Shown: positions 32,518 to 41,203 of the stretch, piece after piece
How positions within the stretch are numbered: position 1 is the stretch's first letter
How the letters are laid out: each line of letters starts with the position of its first letter
Assembly (NCBI GenBank): GCA_903904605.1
Contig: CAIVDC010000027.1
Coordinates: forward strand, 1-61,550
Reading direction: 5' to 3'
Length of the DNA: 61,550 bases
Origin: an uncultured Sterolibacterium sp.
GTDB lineage: Bacteria > Pseudomonadota > Gammaproteobacteria > Burkholderiales > Rhodocyclaceae
Notes under the pieces: model-generated
What the model saw: only the letters and a program-made list of their open reading frames with translations
Database searches by the model: none
What the model was told of the DNA's origin: nothing
Translations under genes and position numbers: made by a program

Positions 32518-35088
32518 ATGTTAGAGCAGCTTCTCGCCCAGTACCGGGCGGCGCCCGACAGTTTCGACGAAATGCTCGACGCCTCGGGCCAGCCGCGCCC
32601 GCAGTGGCGCGCCATGCTGGAGCTGATGGCGGCGGATGCGCCCGACGCGATGCGCCAGCGAATCGATACGGTGCAGAGCCAGGTGCGCGAAAACGGCGTC
32701 ACCTACAATGTCTACTCGGATGCCAGGGGCATACAGCGTCCCTGGGATTTGAACGTGCTGCCGCTGATCCTGCCGCAGGACGAATGGAGCGGCATCGAGG
32801 CGGCGGTGATCCAGCGCGCCACCCTGATGAACCTGATCCTCGGCGATGTCTATGGCGAACAGAAAATGCTGGCGGAAGGCCTGCTGCCGCCAGCCTTGAT
32901 CCATGGCCATGCGGGTTTCCTCAGGCCCTGTCATGGCATGAAGCACAGCGACGGAGTCGCCCTGCACTTCTATTCATGCGATCTGGCGCGTGCCGCCGAC
33001 GGGCAATGGTGGGTTCTCTCGGACCGCACGCAGGCGCCCTCCGGGGCCGGCTACGCGCTGGAAAACCGGTCCATCATCTCGCGCATATTCCCGGACATGA
33101 TGCGCGATCTGAAGGTGCAGCCGATCACCGGATTCTTCCGGACCATGCGCCTCAGCCTGGCCGATTGGGGGCGCCGTTGCGCGGCCAATGGCAGCAGCGG
33201 TACGCCGCTGCGCGACAGCGAAGCGCCGCTGATCGTGCTGCTCACGCCCGGCCCTTACAACGAGACCTATTACGAGCAGGCATTTCTGGCGCGCTATCTC
33301 GGCTTGCCGCTGGTCGAGGGCAGCGACCTCACGGTGCGCGGCGGGATGGTCTGGCTCAAGACCCTGTCCGGCCTGCAGCGGGTGCATGTGATCATGCGCC
33401 GGGTCGACGACGATTTCTGCGATCCCCTGGAATTGCGCTCCGACTCCGCCCTGGGCGTGGTCGGCCTGACCGAGGCGGCAAGGCTCGGCAATGTGCTGAT
33501 CGCCAACAGTCTGGGTTCAGGCCTGCTCGAGTCCGGCGCACTCCTCGGCTTTCTGCCCGCACTTTGCCGACGCCTGCTCGGCGAGCCGATGAAGATGCCG
33601 TCGGTGGCCACCTGGTGGTGCGGGGAAGCCGCCGCGCTCGACCAGGTGATCGGCCAGCTGGACCAGTTGGTGATCAAGCCGAGTTTTCCGCAACTGCGTC
33701 AGTTGTCCGTCTTCGGCCAGGACCTGGAAGGCATCGCGCGCGCCGACTTCATCGAGCAGATGCGCGCCAATCCGAGCAACTATGTGGCCCAGGAACAGGT
33801 GCGGCTGTCGCAGTCGCCGGTATGGCAGCCGGGTTCGCCCGGAGGTTTGAGCGCTCGCGCCATCGGCCTGCGTGTCTACGCCTGCGCCACGCCGTACGGC
33901 TATGTCGTGATGCCCGGCGGCCTGACCCGGGCGGCGACGGGCCGGGACGCGCGCGTCATCACCATGCAGCAGGGCGGCGGCAGCAAGGATACCTGGGTCC
34001 AGTCGAGCGCCGAACGCGGGCTGCAGCGTCCCCTGCTGCGCAGCACCCGGAGCCAGGACCTGATCCGGGACGATACCCACCTGTCCAGCCGGATGGCCGA
34101 AAACCTGTTCTGGTTCGGCCGCCACACCGAGCGCTGCGACAATATCGCGCGCCTGCTGCGGGTCGCGTTGAATGTCCTGTTCGAAGTCCGGCCCGGCTAT
34201 CGCGGCGCCGAGTGGCCGACGATCGAGGCTTTGTGCACATGGTTCTCCTTGCTCGATCCCAAAGCGAAGAAGCAGGCGCAGGGCCAGGCGCAGGCGCAAA
34301 TCCAGGGACTGGCGGCCAACCTGGGGAAGGACTTGAGCGATGAAGAAATCGAGTCCGCGCTGTTGCTGGCGGTGGTTTCTCCCGAGGTTCCGGGACTGGC
34401 CAGGCAGGTGCGGCAGTTGTTCCGTACCGCCAGCCACCTGGGCGAGCGCCTGTCGGTCGACAACTGGCGCGCCCTGAACTGGATGGTGCAGCGCGTCCTT
34501 GACCTGGAGCAACAGCCCTCCCAGTCGGAAGCGATGACCATACTCGACGATACCACCACTTCGCTGATGACCATGGCCGGCTTCGCGATGGACGGGATGA
34601 CCCGCGACATGGGCTGGCGCTTCCTCTCTCTCGGCCGGCGCCTGGAGCGGCTGCAATTCCAGAGCCTGGTGCTGCAGCATGCATTGGGCATGCCCGCCAA
34701 CGGCAATCTGGACTGGCTGCTGGAACTGTCGGACAGCATCATCACCTATCGCACCCGCTACCGTGCGCAGCCCGAGTGGCTGCCGGTACTCGACCTGCTG
34801 GTGCTGGACGAAAGCAATCCGCGCTCGATCGTGTTTCAGATGGATGGCATCCTGAAGGGCCTTGGGAAGATTTCACTGAGCTACGGCCCCTGCGGCTTCG
34901 AACAACTGCTGCCGCTCAACGACGAGCTTCTCGCACTGGCCGCGGCAACCGACTTGTATTGGCGCAATGCGCGCTTGATCGACCTCTTGGTGCGCATCAA
35001 TGTCGCCAGCGCGGCGATGTCGGAGCGCATCGGCTTGAAGTTCTTCACCTATACCGACAACCTGCCGCACAGGACCGGGAACGTATGA
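32518..35088 (+). CDS. fused circularly permuted ATP-grasp and alpha-E protein
   Basis: 856 residues. Residues 1 to about 490 are an ATP-grasp module like that encoded at 26672 (NVLPLILPQDEW, WVLSDRTQAPSGAGYALENR, VLLTPGPYNETYYEQAFLA, PGGLTRAA and QQGGGSKDTW). Residues from about 520 on are an alpha-E module (LSSRMAENLFWFGRHTERCDNIAR and FLSLGRRLERLQFQ). A region near 580-605 is rich in Ala/Gln/Lys (KKQAQGQAQAQIQG) and looks like a linker insertion. The fusion shows that the two domains act together. It overlaps the following transglutaminase gene by 4 bp. Confidence 0.88.
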   Translation: MLEQLLAQYRAAPDSFDEMLDASGQPRPQWRAMLELMAADAPDAMRQRIDTVQSQVRENGVTYNVYSDARGIQRPWDLNVLPLILPQDEWSGIEAAVIQRATLMNLILGDVYGEQKMLAEGLLPPALIHGHAGFLRPCHGMKHSDGVALHFYSCDLARAADGQWWVLSDRTQAPSGAGYALENRSIISRIFPDMMRDLKVQPITGFFRTMRLSLADWGRRCAANGSSGTPLRDSEAPLIVLLTPGPYNETYYEQAFLARYLGLPLVEGSDLTVRGGMVWLKTLSGLQRVHVIMRRVDDDFCDPLELRSDSALGVVGLTEAARLGNVLIANSLGSGLLESGALLGFLPALCRRLLGEPMKMPSVATWWCGEAAALDQVIGQLDQLVIKPSFPQLRQLSVFGQDLEGIARADFIEQMRANPSNYVAQEQVRLSQSPVWQPGSPGGLSARAIGLRVYACATPYGYVVMPGGLTRAATGRDARVITMQQGGGSKDTWVQSSAERGLQRPLLRSTRSQDLIRDDTHLSSRMAENLFWFGRHTERCDNIARLLRVALNVLFEVRPGYRGAEWPTIEALCTWFSLLDPKAKKQAQGQAQAQIQGLAANLGKDLSDEEIESALLLAVVSPEVPGLARQVRQLFRTASHLGERLSVDNWRALNWMVQRVLDLEQQPSQSEAMTILDDTTTSLMTMAGFAMDGMTRDMGWRFLSLGRRLERLQFQSLVLQHALGMPANGNLDWLLELSDSIITYRTRYRAQPEWLPVLDLLVLDESNPRSIVFQMDGILKGLGKISLSYGPCGFEQLLPLNDELLALAAATDLYWRNARLIDLLVRINVASAAMSERIGLKFFTYTDNLPHRTGNV

Positions 35089-36026
35089 GCGATTCATCGG
35101 CGAGTGCCGGCCATGCCTGGCCCTGCGCGCGTTACCGCGTCGTGCACGAGACCCATTACACCTACCAGAGTCCGGTCTCGCTGTCGCAGCAATACCTGCA
35201 CATGACGCCGCGCTCGTTTAACTACCAACAAACCGAATCCCATCGGATCCTTATCGATCCCGCGGAGGAGGAAGGCCGCGACGGCACGGACTATTTTGGC
35301 AACCGAACCCGGCATGTCACGATCACCGTGCCGCACAAGGTACTGCTGGTGCGTGCCGAATCGACCGTCGCGCTGACGCCGCGCCACGACCTGGAGCGGA
35401 TAAGGGCGACGCTGCCGTGGGAACAGTTGCGCGCCATGATGACGAGAGACCGGAGCGCGGAAATTCTGGAAGCCTGCCGCTATCTGTACGCCTCGCCTCA
35501 CGTCAATTGCAGCCCGGCACTGGAACGGTATGCGCGCATCAGCTATACGCTAAGCCGGCCGCAACTCGATGCGGCACAGGAGTTATGTCACCGGATCCAC
35601 GAAGACTTCGAATTCGACGACAAGGCGACCGACATTTCGACGCCCCTGGAAGAAGTGCTCGCAGGCCGTCGGGGCGTGTGCCAGGACTTCGCCCACCTGA
35701 TGATCGGCTGTCTGAGGAGTCTCGGCCTGCCGGCGCGCTATATGAGCGGCTATATCCTGACCCACCCGCCGGCGGGACAGCCACGCATGATCGGCGCCGA
35801 TGCTTCCCATGCCTGGGTGTCGGTCTATTGCCCGGACCTGGGCTGGGTGGATTTCGACCCGACCAACCGCAGCCTGGTGCAATGCGAGCACGTCACCCTG
35901 GGCTGGGGCCGCGATTACAGCGACGTCGCGCCGATGCGCGGCATCGTCCTGGGCGGCGGCGAGCAGGAACTCGAAGTGAGGGTCACCGTAAGCCCGTTGC
36001 CGATAACCGGTTCGACTCCGGCCTAG
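35085..36026 (+). CDS. transglutaminase-like cysteine protease-fold protein, short form
   Basis: 313 residues from the ATG at 35085, which overlaps the preceding stop (ATGA). The N-terminal beta domain (YRVVHETHYTYQSPVSLSQQ) is followed by the core with Cys199 (RRGVCQDFAH), His242 (ASHAWVSVY) and the Asp of DFDPTN near residue 258, a complete triad. It lacks the DUF2126 region of its larger relative in the same operon. Probably a peptidase or amide-transfer enzyme in the same unknown pathway. It is the last gene of the unit and converges on apbE with an 17-bp gap. Confidence 0.87.
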   Translation: MSDSSASAGHAWPCARYRVVHETHYTYQSPVSLSQQYLHMTPRSFNYQQTESHRILIDPAEEEGRDGTDYFGNRTRHVTITVPHKVLLVRAESTVALTPRHDLERIRATLPWEQLRAMMTRDRSAEILEACRYLYASPHVNCSPALERYARISYTLSRPQLDAAQELCHRIHEDFEFDDKATDISTPLEEVLAGRRGVCQDFAHLMIGCLRSLGLPARYMSGYILTHPPAGQPRMIGADASHAWVSVYCPDLGWVDFDPTNRSLVQCEHVTLGWGRDYSDVAPMRGIVLGGGEQELEVRVTVSPLPITGSTPA

Positions 36027-36043
36027 CCCTCACCGACCAGCGG

Positions 36044-37042
36044 CTACGCTTCGACGACGGCGACCACTCCCGCGGGCGTGACGTAAATCGCTTTTTGTCC
36101 CCCGGCGGCGGCCAGGATCCTTTGCCGCTGTTTGACCGGCGCCAGCAGCATGGCTGCGGAAAGGCCGTCGGCGATTATGCCGCTGTCGGCCAACACCGAG
36201 ACGCCCAGCAAGGCCGGCGCGGTGCCGCCGGTGCGCGTGTCGATGAGATGGGTGAAGGCACCCGCCTCGTCGAACAGGGTGCCGTAGCCGCCCGAAGTCG
36301 CAACGCATTTATCCACGACTTCCAGCGTGGCCACCGTGCGGCTCGGGTCGGCAGGGTTGCTGATGCCGATGCGCCAAGCCGAACCGTCCGGCTTCACTGA
36401 CACCGCGCGCGGCTCGCCCATGTCCACCAGCATCCGGTCGAAGCCATGGGCGCGCAGCACATCGACCACGCGGTCGGTGATGTAGCCTTGGCCACCGCCG
36501 TTGAGCGTCAGTCCCATGCCGGGACGGGCGAAGGCGATGCGACGGCGGCCGGCGTCCACCTCCACCGCGCGCCAGTCGACCTTGGCCAGCATCGCGGCGA
36601 TAGCCTGCCGCGAGGGTCCGGCGGGATCGGGCCGGGCGGCGGTAAAGTGGCGGAAGTAGAGTTGCCATAAAGGCTGCACGCTCGGGTCATAGACGCCGTC
36701 GCTGATCTTCGCCAGGGTCAGGGCGCGCGTCAGCAGGGCGATGAAGTCGTCCGGCGCATTCTCCAGGACGCCGTCGCGGTTGAGTGCGCTGATCGCGCTG
36801 TCGGCGCGATAGACGCTGAATATCGCTTCCAGCCGCTGCAACTCGGCCTGAGCCGCGTCGATGGCGCGGCGCGCCTGCCCCTCATCGGAGTGGAACAGTT
36901 GAATGGAAGCGGGTGCGCCCAGTGAGGTGCCGTCCCAACGGGCGAGCTTGGCCTCGCCGCTCGCCTCCTTCAGCAGCAGGGGCAGGCCGGCGGCGGCGGC
37001 GACAAAGGTGATGAAGCGACGGCGGGTCAAGGGAATGGACAT
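36044..37042 (-). CDS. apbE: FAD:protein FMN transferase (ApbE family) with Tat signal
   Basis: 332 residues. TRRRFITFVAAAAG at residues 6-19 is a twin-arginine export signal. The body shows NGGGQGYITDRVVDVL and HLIDTRTGG, the ApbE substrate and Mg-binding motifs. ApbE proteins covalently attach FMN to Thr of periplasm-facing domains such as RnfG/RnfD, NqrB/C or NosR. The gene follows nifS after 25 bp on the same strand and may belong to the iscA-nifU-nifS unit, so Rnf, which feeds electrons to nitrogenase, is a reasonable target, though no rnf gene is visible. NosX-type function for NosR is the main alternative. Confidence 0.82.
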   Translation of the reverse strand: MSIPLTRRRFITFVAAAAGLPLLLKEASGEAKLARWDGTSLGAPASIQLFHSDEGQARRAIDAAQAELQRLEAIFSVYRADSAISALNRDGVLENAPDDFIALLTRALTLAKISDGVYDPSVQPLWQLYFRHFTAARPDPAGPSRQAIAAMLAKVDWRAVEVDAGRRRIAFARPGMGLTLNGGGQGYITDRVVDVLRAHGFDRMLVDMGEPRAVSVKPDGSAWRIGISNPADPSRTVATLEVVDKCVATSGGYGTLFDEAGAFTHLIDTRTGGTAPALLGVSVLADSGIIADGLSAAMLLAPVKQRQRILAAAGGQKAIYVTPAGVVAVVEA

Positions 37043-37067
37043 GGTCTGTCTCCTCGGAAATGCTCAA

Positions 37068-38279
37068 TCAGGCGTAGGCCGGCTTGAACGCGCGCTCCGG
37101 ACTTTCGACCGGACCATCGACACTCCAGTAGGGCGAAAGCTTCCTCAATTGCGCGATGATCGGCGGTACCGCGGCAATCACGCGATCGACTTCCTCTTCG
37201 GTGTTGTAGCGCGACAGCGAAAAACGGATGGTGCCGTGCGCCGCGGTGTAGGGAATGCCCATGGCCCGCATCACGTGGGAAGGTTCGAGCGAGCCCGAGG
37301 TGCATGCCGAGCCGCTGGAAGCGGCGATGCCCTGCTTGTTGAGCAGCAACAGGATGCCTTCCCCTTCCACGTACTCGAAGGCGATGCTGGCGGTGTTCGG
37401 CAGGCGGTGGACGGTGTCGCCATTGACGAAGGCATTGTTGACCTTGGCCAGTATTCCACGCTGGAGGCGGTCACGCAGGGCCTTGACCGTGGTGTTCTCC
37501 GTTTCCATGTGCTGTTGCGCGAGTTCGCAGGCCACCCCGAGACCGACGATCGAGGCCGAGTTCTCGGTGCCGGCACGCCGGCCGCGCTCCTGGTGGCCGC
37601 CGCGCAACAGCGGCCGGAAGCGCGTATTGCGGCGCAGATAGAGCACGCCGATGCCCTTGGGCGCGTGCAGCTTGTGGCCGGAGCAGGACAGCATGTCGAT
37701 CCGGGTCGACTTCAGGTCGATCGGCACTTTGCCCACGGCCTGCACCGCATCGGTGTGGAACGGGATGCCTTTCTCGTGGGCCATCTCGGCCATTTCCTCG
37801 ACCGGAAACAGGGTTCCGGTTTCGTTGTTGGCCCACATCGCGGAGACCAGCGCGACGCGCTCGGAGAGCAGCGACTTGTACTCGTCGAGATCGATCCGGC
37901 CCCTCTTGTCGACGCGCAGACGCTGGACGACGACGCCCTCCTTTTCGAGGTAATCGCAGAGCGTCAGGATTGCCGGATGCTCGACCACCGTGGTGATGAT
38001 CGTGCGCCGCTCCGGATTCGCCTTCAGCGCGGAAAGGATGGCCGTCGAATCGGATTCGGTGCCGCAGGAGGTGAACACGATTTCCGAATCGTGGGCTGCG
38101 CCGAGCAGATTCTGCACCCGCCCCCGGGCTTCCTTCAGGGCCTTGCCGACCTGTTCACCGAAACTGTGGATCGACGAAGCGTTGCCGAACTGCTCGGTGA
38201 AAAACGGCAGCATGGCTTCGACGACGGCCGGATCGCAGGCCGTGGTGGCATTGTTGTCCATGTAGATCGGCGTCATCAT
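37068..38279 (-). CDS. nifS: cysteine desulfurase NifS
   Basis: 403 residues. MDNNATTACDPAVVEAM at the N-terminus, the PLP Lys in CSGHKLHAPKG near residue 202, and the catalytic Cys in GSACTSGSLEPSHV near residue 326 identify a group I NifS/IscS desulfurase. It releases sulfur from cysteine for Fe-S assembly on NifU. The gene follows nifU after 9 bp in the order iscA-nifU-nifS, which marks it as the nitrogenase-specific copy. Confidence 0.95.
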   Translation of the reverse strand: MMTPIYMDNNATTACDPAVVEAMLPFFTEQFGNASSIHSFGEQVGKALKEARGRVQNLLGAAHDSEIVFTSCGTESDSTAILSALKANPERRTIITTVVEHPAILTLCDYLEKEGVVVQRLRVDKRGRIDLDEYKSLLSERVALVSAMWANNETGTLFPVEEMAEMAHEKGIPFHTDAVQAVGKVPIDLKSTRIDMLSCSGHKLHAPKGIGVLYLRRNTRFRPLLRGGHQERGRRAGTENSASIVGLGVACELAQQHMETENTTVKALRDRLQRGILAKVNNAFVNGDTVHRLPNTASIAFEYVEGEGILLLLNKQGIAASSGSACTSGSLEPSHVMRAMGIPYTAAHGTIRFSLSRYNTEEEVDRVIAAVPPIIAQLRKLSPYWSVDGPVESPERAFKPAYA

Positions 38280-38288
38280 CCTGCCCCT

Positions 38289-39170
38289 TCAGCCGGTCGC
38301 CAGAGCGCCGACCGGCAGCACCTGCAGCAGTTCGCCCAAGGCTTCGATCAGTTTCTGCTGTATCCCGCCCAGGGTGGCCGACTCCATTTGGCAGCCCTGG
38401 CAGGCGCCGGACAGCGCGACGTAGATCTTCTTGCCATCGACTTCGACCAGGGTGACATCGCCGTGGTCACGCTGCAGCATCGGCCGAATCGCTTCCAGCG
38501 TCTCCTCGATCTTGCGGATGCGCTGGTAGTTGGTGAGCTTCGGTTTTACCGGCGACTCGACCGGCGCGGTCTTCCCCTTCTGCGGCGCATCGCTCGAATA
38601 GAGACGTCCATTCACGGCGATCAGGATGTCCTCGATCTTCTCGTGGCAGGCCGAACAGCCGCCGCCGGCCTTGGTATAGTTGGTGACGTCGGCCATGGTC
38701 TTGAGATGGTTGCCGCGGATGGTCTCCTCGATCATCACGGCATCGATGGCGAAGCACTTGCAGACCAAGTCGCCTTCTTCGTGATCGTCCTGCCAGGCTT
38801 CGCCGCGGTAGTTGGCCACCGCGGCATGCAGTGCTTCGCGCCCCATGACCGAGCAGTGCATCTTCTCCGGCGGCAGGCCGTCCAGATAGTCGGCGATGTC
38901 CTGGTTGCTGACCTGCAAGGCCTGATCCAGCGTCTTGCTCTTGATCATCTCGGTCAAGGCCGAACTCGACGCGATGGCCGAGCCGCAGCCGAAAGTCTGG
39001 AAGTGGGCGTCCTCGATGATTTCGCTTTCCGGGTTGACTTTCAGCATCAGGCGCAGGGCGTCGCCGCACTTGATCGAGCCGACGTCGCCGATACCGTTGG
39101 CGTCGGTCAACGGCCCTGAGTTCCGCGGGTTGAAAAAATGCTCGCGGACCTTGTCGGAATAGTCCCACAT
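38289..39170 (-). CDS. nifU: Fe-S scaffold protein NifU
   Basis: 293 residues, full three-domain NifU. The N-terminal IscU-like scaffold has cysteines in [20 protein letters not shown] and MHCSVMG; the central [2Fe-2S] domain has CKCFAID and [12 protein letters not shown]; the C-terminal Nfu domain has [15 protein letters not shown]. It assembles clusters for nitrogenase proteins using sulfur from NifS. It lies 11 bp after the IscA-type gene and 9 bp before nifS. Confidence 0.96.
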   Translation of the reverse strand: MWDYSDKVREHFFNPRNSGPLTDANGIGDVGSIKCGDALRLMLKVNPESEIIEDAHFQTFGCGSAIASSSALTEMIKSKTLDQALQVSNQDIADYLDGLPPEKMHCSVMGREALHAAVANYRGEAWQDDHEEGDLVCKCFAIDAVMIEETIRGNHLKTMADVTNYTKAGGGCSACHEKIEDILIAVNGRLYSSDAPQKGKTAPVESPVKPKLTNYQRIRKIEETLEAIRPMLQRDHGDVTLVEVDGKKIYVALSGACQGCQMESATLGGIQQKLIEALGELLQVLPVGALATG

Positions 39171-39181
39171 GACTTGACTCC

Positions 39182-39508
39182 TCAGGCGGAAAACGACTGG
39201 CCGCAGGAACAGGCGCCGGAGGCGTTCGGGTTGTTGAACTTGAAGCCGGTCTGGGTCAGGCTGTCGACGAAATCGACGGTCAGTCCCTCGAGCATCGGCC
39301 GGCTCATGGGATCGACCAGAAGCTTGGCGTTGGCGCCGATATCGAATTCGAAGTCGTCCTCGTCCTTGTCCTGTTCGAGACGCAGCCCATACTGCAGGCC
39401 CGCGCAGCCGCCCCCGGAAACGAAAATGCGCAGTCCGGCGACCGGATTTTCCGCGCCCCTGATGAAGCGGTTGATGGCAGTCGAAGCGGCAGGCGTCAGA
39501 TTGATCAT
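39182..39508 (-). CDS. nif-associated IscA/HesB A-type Fe-S carrier
   Basis: 108 residues from the ATG at 39508, chosen because the longer open frame upstream lacks family sequence. [13 protein letters not shown] opens the HesB/IscA fold; the three conserved cysteines are in [12 protein letters not shown] and the C-terminal GACSCGQSF. It precedes nifU by 11 bp, as in other Proteobacteria where it is called iscA-nif. A sigma-54 promoter and NifA site lie in the 161-bp gap upstream, so this gene heads the unit. Confidence 0.92.
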   Translation of the reverse strand: MINLTPAASTAINRFIRGAENPVAGLRIFVSGGGCAGLQYGLRLEQDKDEDDFEFDIGANAKLLVDPMSRPMLEGLTVDFVDSLTQTGFKFNNPNASGACSCGQSFSA

Positions 39509-39559
39509 GGCAGCTCTCCTTTTGCGCGTGTCAGTGAAAGGGTCTTCACCCGAGCCTCC

Positions 39560-39574
39560 GCAAGCTCCATACCA
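39560..39574 (-). promoter_or_regulatory. sigma-54 promoter of the iscA-nifU-nifS unit
   Basis: The minus strand reads TGGTAT-GGAGC-TTGC, keeping the -24 GG and -12 GC at the right spacing (consensus TGGCAC-N5-TTGC). The start would be near 39548, 40 nt before the iscA ATG, and a NifA site lies about 100 bp upstream. Confidence 0.7.
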
Positions 39575-39643
39575 GTTTGCCACTTCATCCGCGTCGCCCC
39601 GTATTCGCGCGGCTTCCCGCTGATCGACCGGGGCGCCGCGGGG

Positions 39644-39659
39644 TGTCGCAGAAGCGACA
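39644..39659. promoter_or_regulatory. NifA upstream activator site for iscA-nifU-nifS
   Basis: TGTCGC-AGAA-GCGACA fits TGT-N10-ACA with a perfect inner inverted repeat. Its outer and inner halves equal those of the site before nifE; only the central four bases differ. It lies just downstream of the fdxB stop. Confidence 0.8.
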
Positions 39660-39669
39660 ATGTGCGATA

Positions 39670-39981
39670 TCAGGCAGCCGCCGCGATGGCGTCGGCGGAG
39701 GCATAGCTGTAGCAGCCCTTGGGGCAGACCCGGCCGCAGGCGCCGCAGCCGATGCAGTCGCCGGCATTGGCGATGGTCATGACCGAGGCGGTATCGTCCT
39801 CGTCGTAATCCTCGTCGTCGTCCATTTCCATGTCTTCGCCGCGCACGATCAGGTCGAGCACGCTGCGCGGACAGACCTTGAAGCAGCGGCCGCAGCCGAT
39901 GCATTTCTTGGGGTCCAGCGCAGTGACGAATTCCGGGGTCCAGATGGCGCCGCCCAGGGTGGTTCCGACGATTTTGCTCAT
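39670..39981 (-). CDS. fdxB: nif-specific ferredoxin III
   Basis: 103 residues with two [4Fe-4S] motifs, CIGCGRCFKVCP and CIGCGACGRVCPKGC, separated by an acidic loop (EDMEMDDDEDYDEDD). This matches the nif-specific ferredoxin III family, which has an acidic insertion between clusters. It is an electron carrier for nitrogenase or cofactor assembly. It is the last gene of the nifE-N-X unit, 1 bp after the CCE_0567-type gene. Confidence 0.9.
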   Translation of the reverse strand: MSKIVGTTLGGAIWTPEFVTALDPKKCIGCGRCFKVCPRSVLDLIVRGEDMEMDDDEDYDEDDTASVMTIANAGDCIGCGACGRVCPKGCYSYASADAIAAAA

Positions 39982-39982
39982 T

Positions 39983-40201
39983 TCAATATTCTCCAGAGGT
40001 TTGATGGGCCGTCAGGCGCTGCGCGGCCTCGGCCCAGGCCTTGCATGCGTCATAGGTGGATTGGGCGATGCCGGGGATTTCCTGGTAGCCGGCCGGCAGG
40101 CGCTCCTCGACCAGATCGTGCAACTGCGCCGCCCATTCGCCGGCGATGCGCTTCAGCTTCTTCACTTCTCTGTCCAGTCGTTTCAGTTCTTCGTCGCTCA
40201 T
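39983..40201 (-). CDS. CCE_0567-type small nif metalloprotein (DUF683)
   Basis: 72 residues from the ATG at 40201, preceded by GAAAGG; a GTG at 40222 is the alternative. Two helices are evident, with DEELKRLDREVKKLKR at the start and RLPAGYQEIPGIAQSTYDAC. Genes of this family lie between the NifX-associated gene and fdxB in many diazotrophs, exactly as here. Its biochemical role is unsettled. Confidence 0.85.
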   Translation of the reverse strand: MSDEELKRLDREVKKLKRIAGEWAAQLHDLVEERLPAGYQEIPGIAQSTYDACKAWAEAAQRLTAHQTSGEY

Positions 40202-40223
40202 GGTCTTGCCTTTCGGGATCACC

Positions 40224-40703
40224 TTACATTCCGGCCACCTGGGGATACTTGCCGATGACTTCGAGGGCCACCGAGAGATACTTGTCGGCTTCCGTCTTCA
40301 TCCTCGAAAGGCTCTCGAAGCCGAAGCGATGCACGTCGCGCAGGGTGCGCTCCATCACCACCAGCTTGCCCACCACGATCAGGGCGCGGCCGAAGCCTTC
40401 ACGGGTCAGCTGCACGAAGGGCACGGCCATCAGGCTGCATTCCTTTTCAATCAGCACGGCGATCGCGTTGTGAAAGGCCTTGACCCGGGCAATGATCTGC
40501 TCGTCCGGGTCGCCGATCGCCGGAATTCCGCGCTTTCTTTCCTTGGTCAGCACATAGCTGTCGAGAATCTGCGGCGGCGCCTTGCCGTCCCACTGTCCAT
40601 AGTTGTCGAGTGCGCGTGTCTGACGGAGCATTTCCTTGATGAAGTCCGTCTGGTAAATGGGGTCGTCGGCAGCTTCGGCGGCCAGGGTGGCGGTAGCCGT
40701 CAT
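40224..40703 (-). CDS. NifX-associated nitrogen fixation protein (DUF269)
   Basis: 159 residues. DPIYQTDFIKEMLRQ, DNYGQWDGK, RLVVVG-like ALIVVGKLVVMERTLRDVHRFGF and EADKYLSVALEVI fit the family. It is a conserved companion of nifX in Proteobacteria, thought to help FeMo-cofactor traffic or stability. It follows nifX after 67 bp and precedes the small DUF683 gene. Confidence 0.9.
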   Translation of the reverse strand: MTATATLAAEAADDPIYQTDFIKEMLRQTRALDNYGQWDGKAPPQILDSYVLTKERKRGIPAIGDPDEQIIARVKAFHNAIAVLIEKECSLMAVPFVQLTREGFGRALIVVGKLVVMERTLRDVHRFGFESLSRMKTEADKYLSVALEVIGKYPQVAGM

Positions 40704-40770
40704 GGTCTATCTCCAGGAAGTGAATCGGATCGGCAAACGAAGAAGGCGTTGACCTGCGGACTGTTCGCCA

Positions 40771-41190
40771 TCACTCATCCCAGCCGTCGGCCGCCATGCG
40801 CTCGAAGCGCGAGGCATCGGTATCCTTGCTGCGCAGCGCCTTGTCCACCCAGGCGATGCCGCCTTCGCGAATCGCCCTGCCGATCTCTTTCAGCAGGGTT
40901 TCGATGGGCGTTTCGTCGTCGAGCCGGATCGGCTGAACGCCCGCCGCGACCAGGTGCTTGACCGCCGAAGCGCCGGCGGCCAGGCAAAACACCGCCGCGC
41001 AGCCGTCGAGCGCGGCGATCTTGGCCGGCAGCTTGTTTTCGTTGCCATCCATGGTGTCGCTGGGAAATTCGGCGAGCTCGATCAGTTGTGCGCGATCGCT
41101 GTCCAGGGCATAGATGGCAAAGCCTTTGGCGGCGCCGAAGTGCTGGTTGACCGTGAGCCGGTCGTCGCTGGCGAAGGCTACCTTGAGCAT
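40771..41190 (-). CDS. nifX: FeMo-cofactor carrier NifX
   Basis: 139 residues from the ATG at 41190; the upstream open frame is out of family. LKVAFASDDRLTVNQHFGAAKGFAIY opens the NifB/NifX/NafY fold; LAAGASAVKHLVAAGVQPI follows. NifX binds the NifB-cofactor and FeMo-cofactor precursors and passes them to NifEN. It lies 13 bp after nifN. Confidence 0.92.
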   Translation of the reverse strand: MLKVAFASDDRLTVNQHFGAAKGFAIYALDSDRAQLIELAEFPSDTMDGNENKLPAKIAALDGCAAVFCLAAGASAVKHLVAAGVQPIRLDDETPIETLLKEIGRAIREGGIAWVDKALRSKDTDASRFERMAADGWDE

Positions 41191-41203
41191 GGTCGGCGTC
41201 TCG

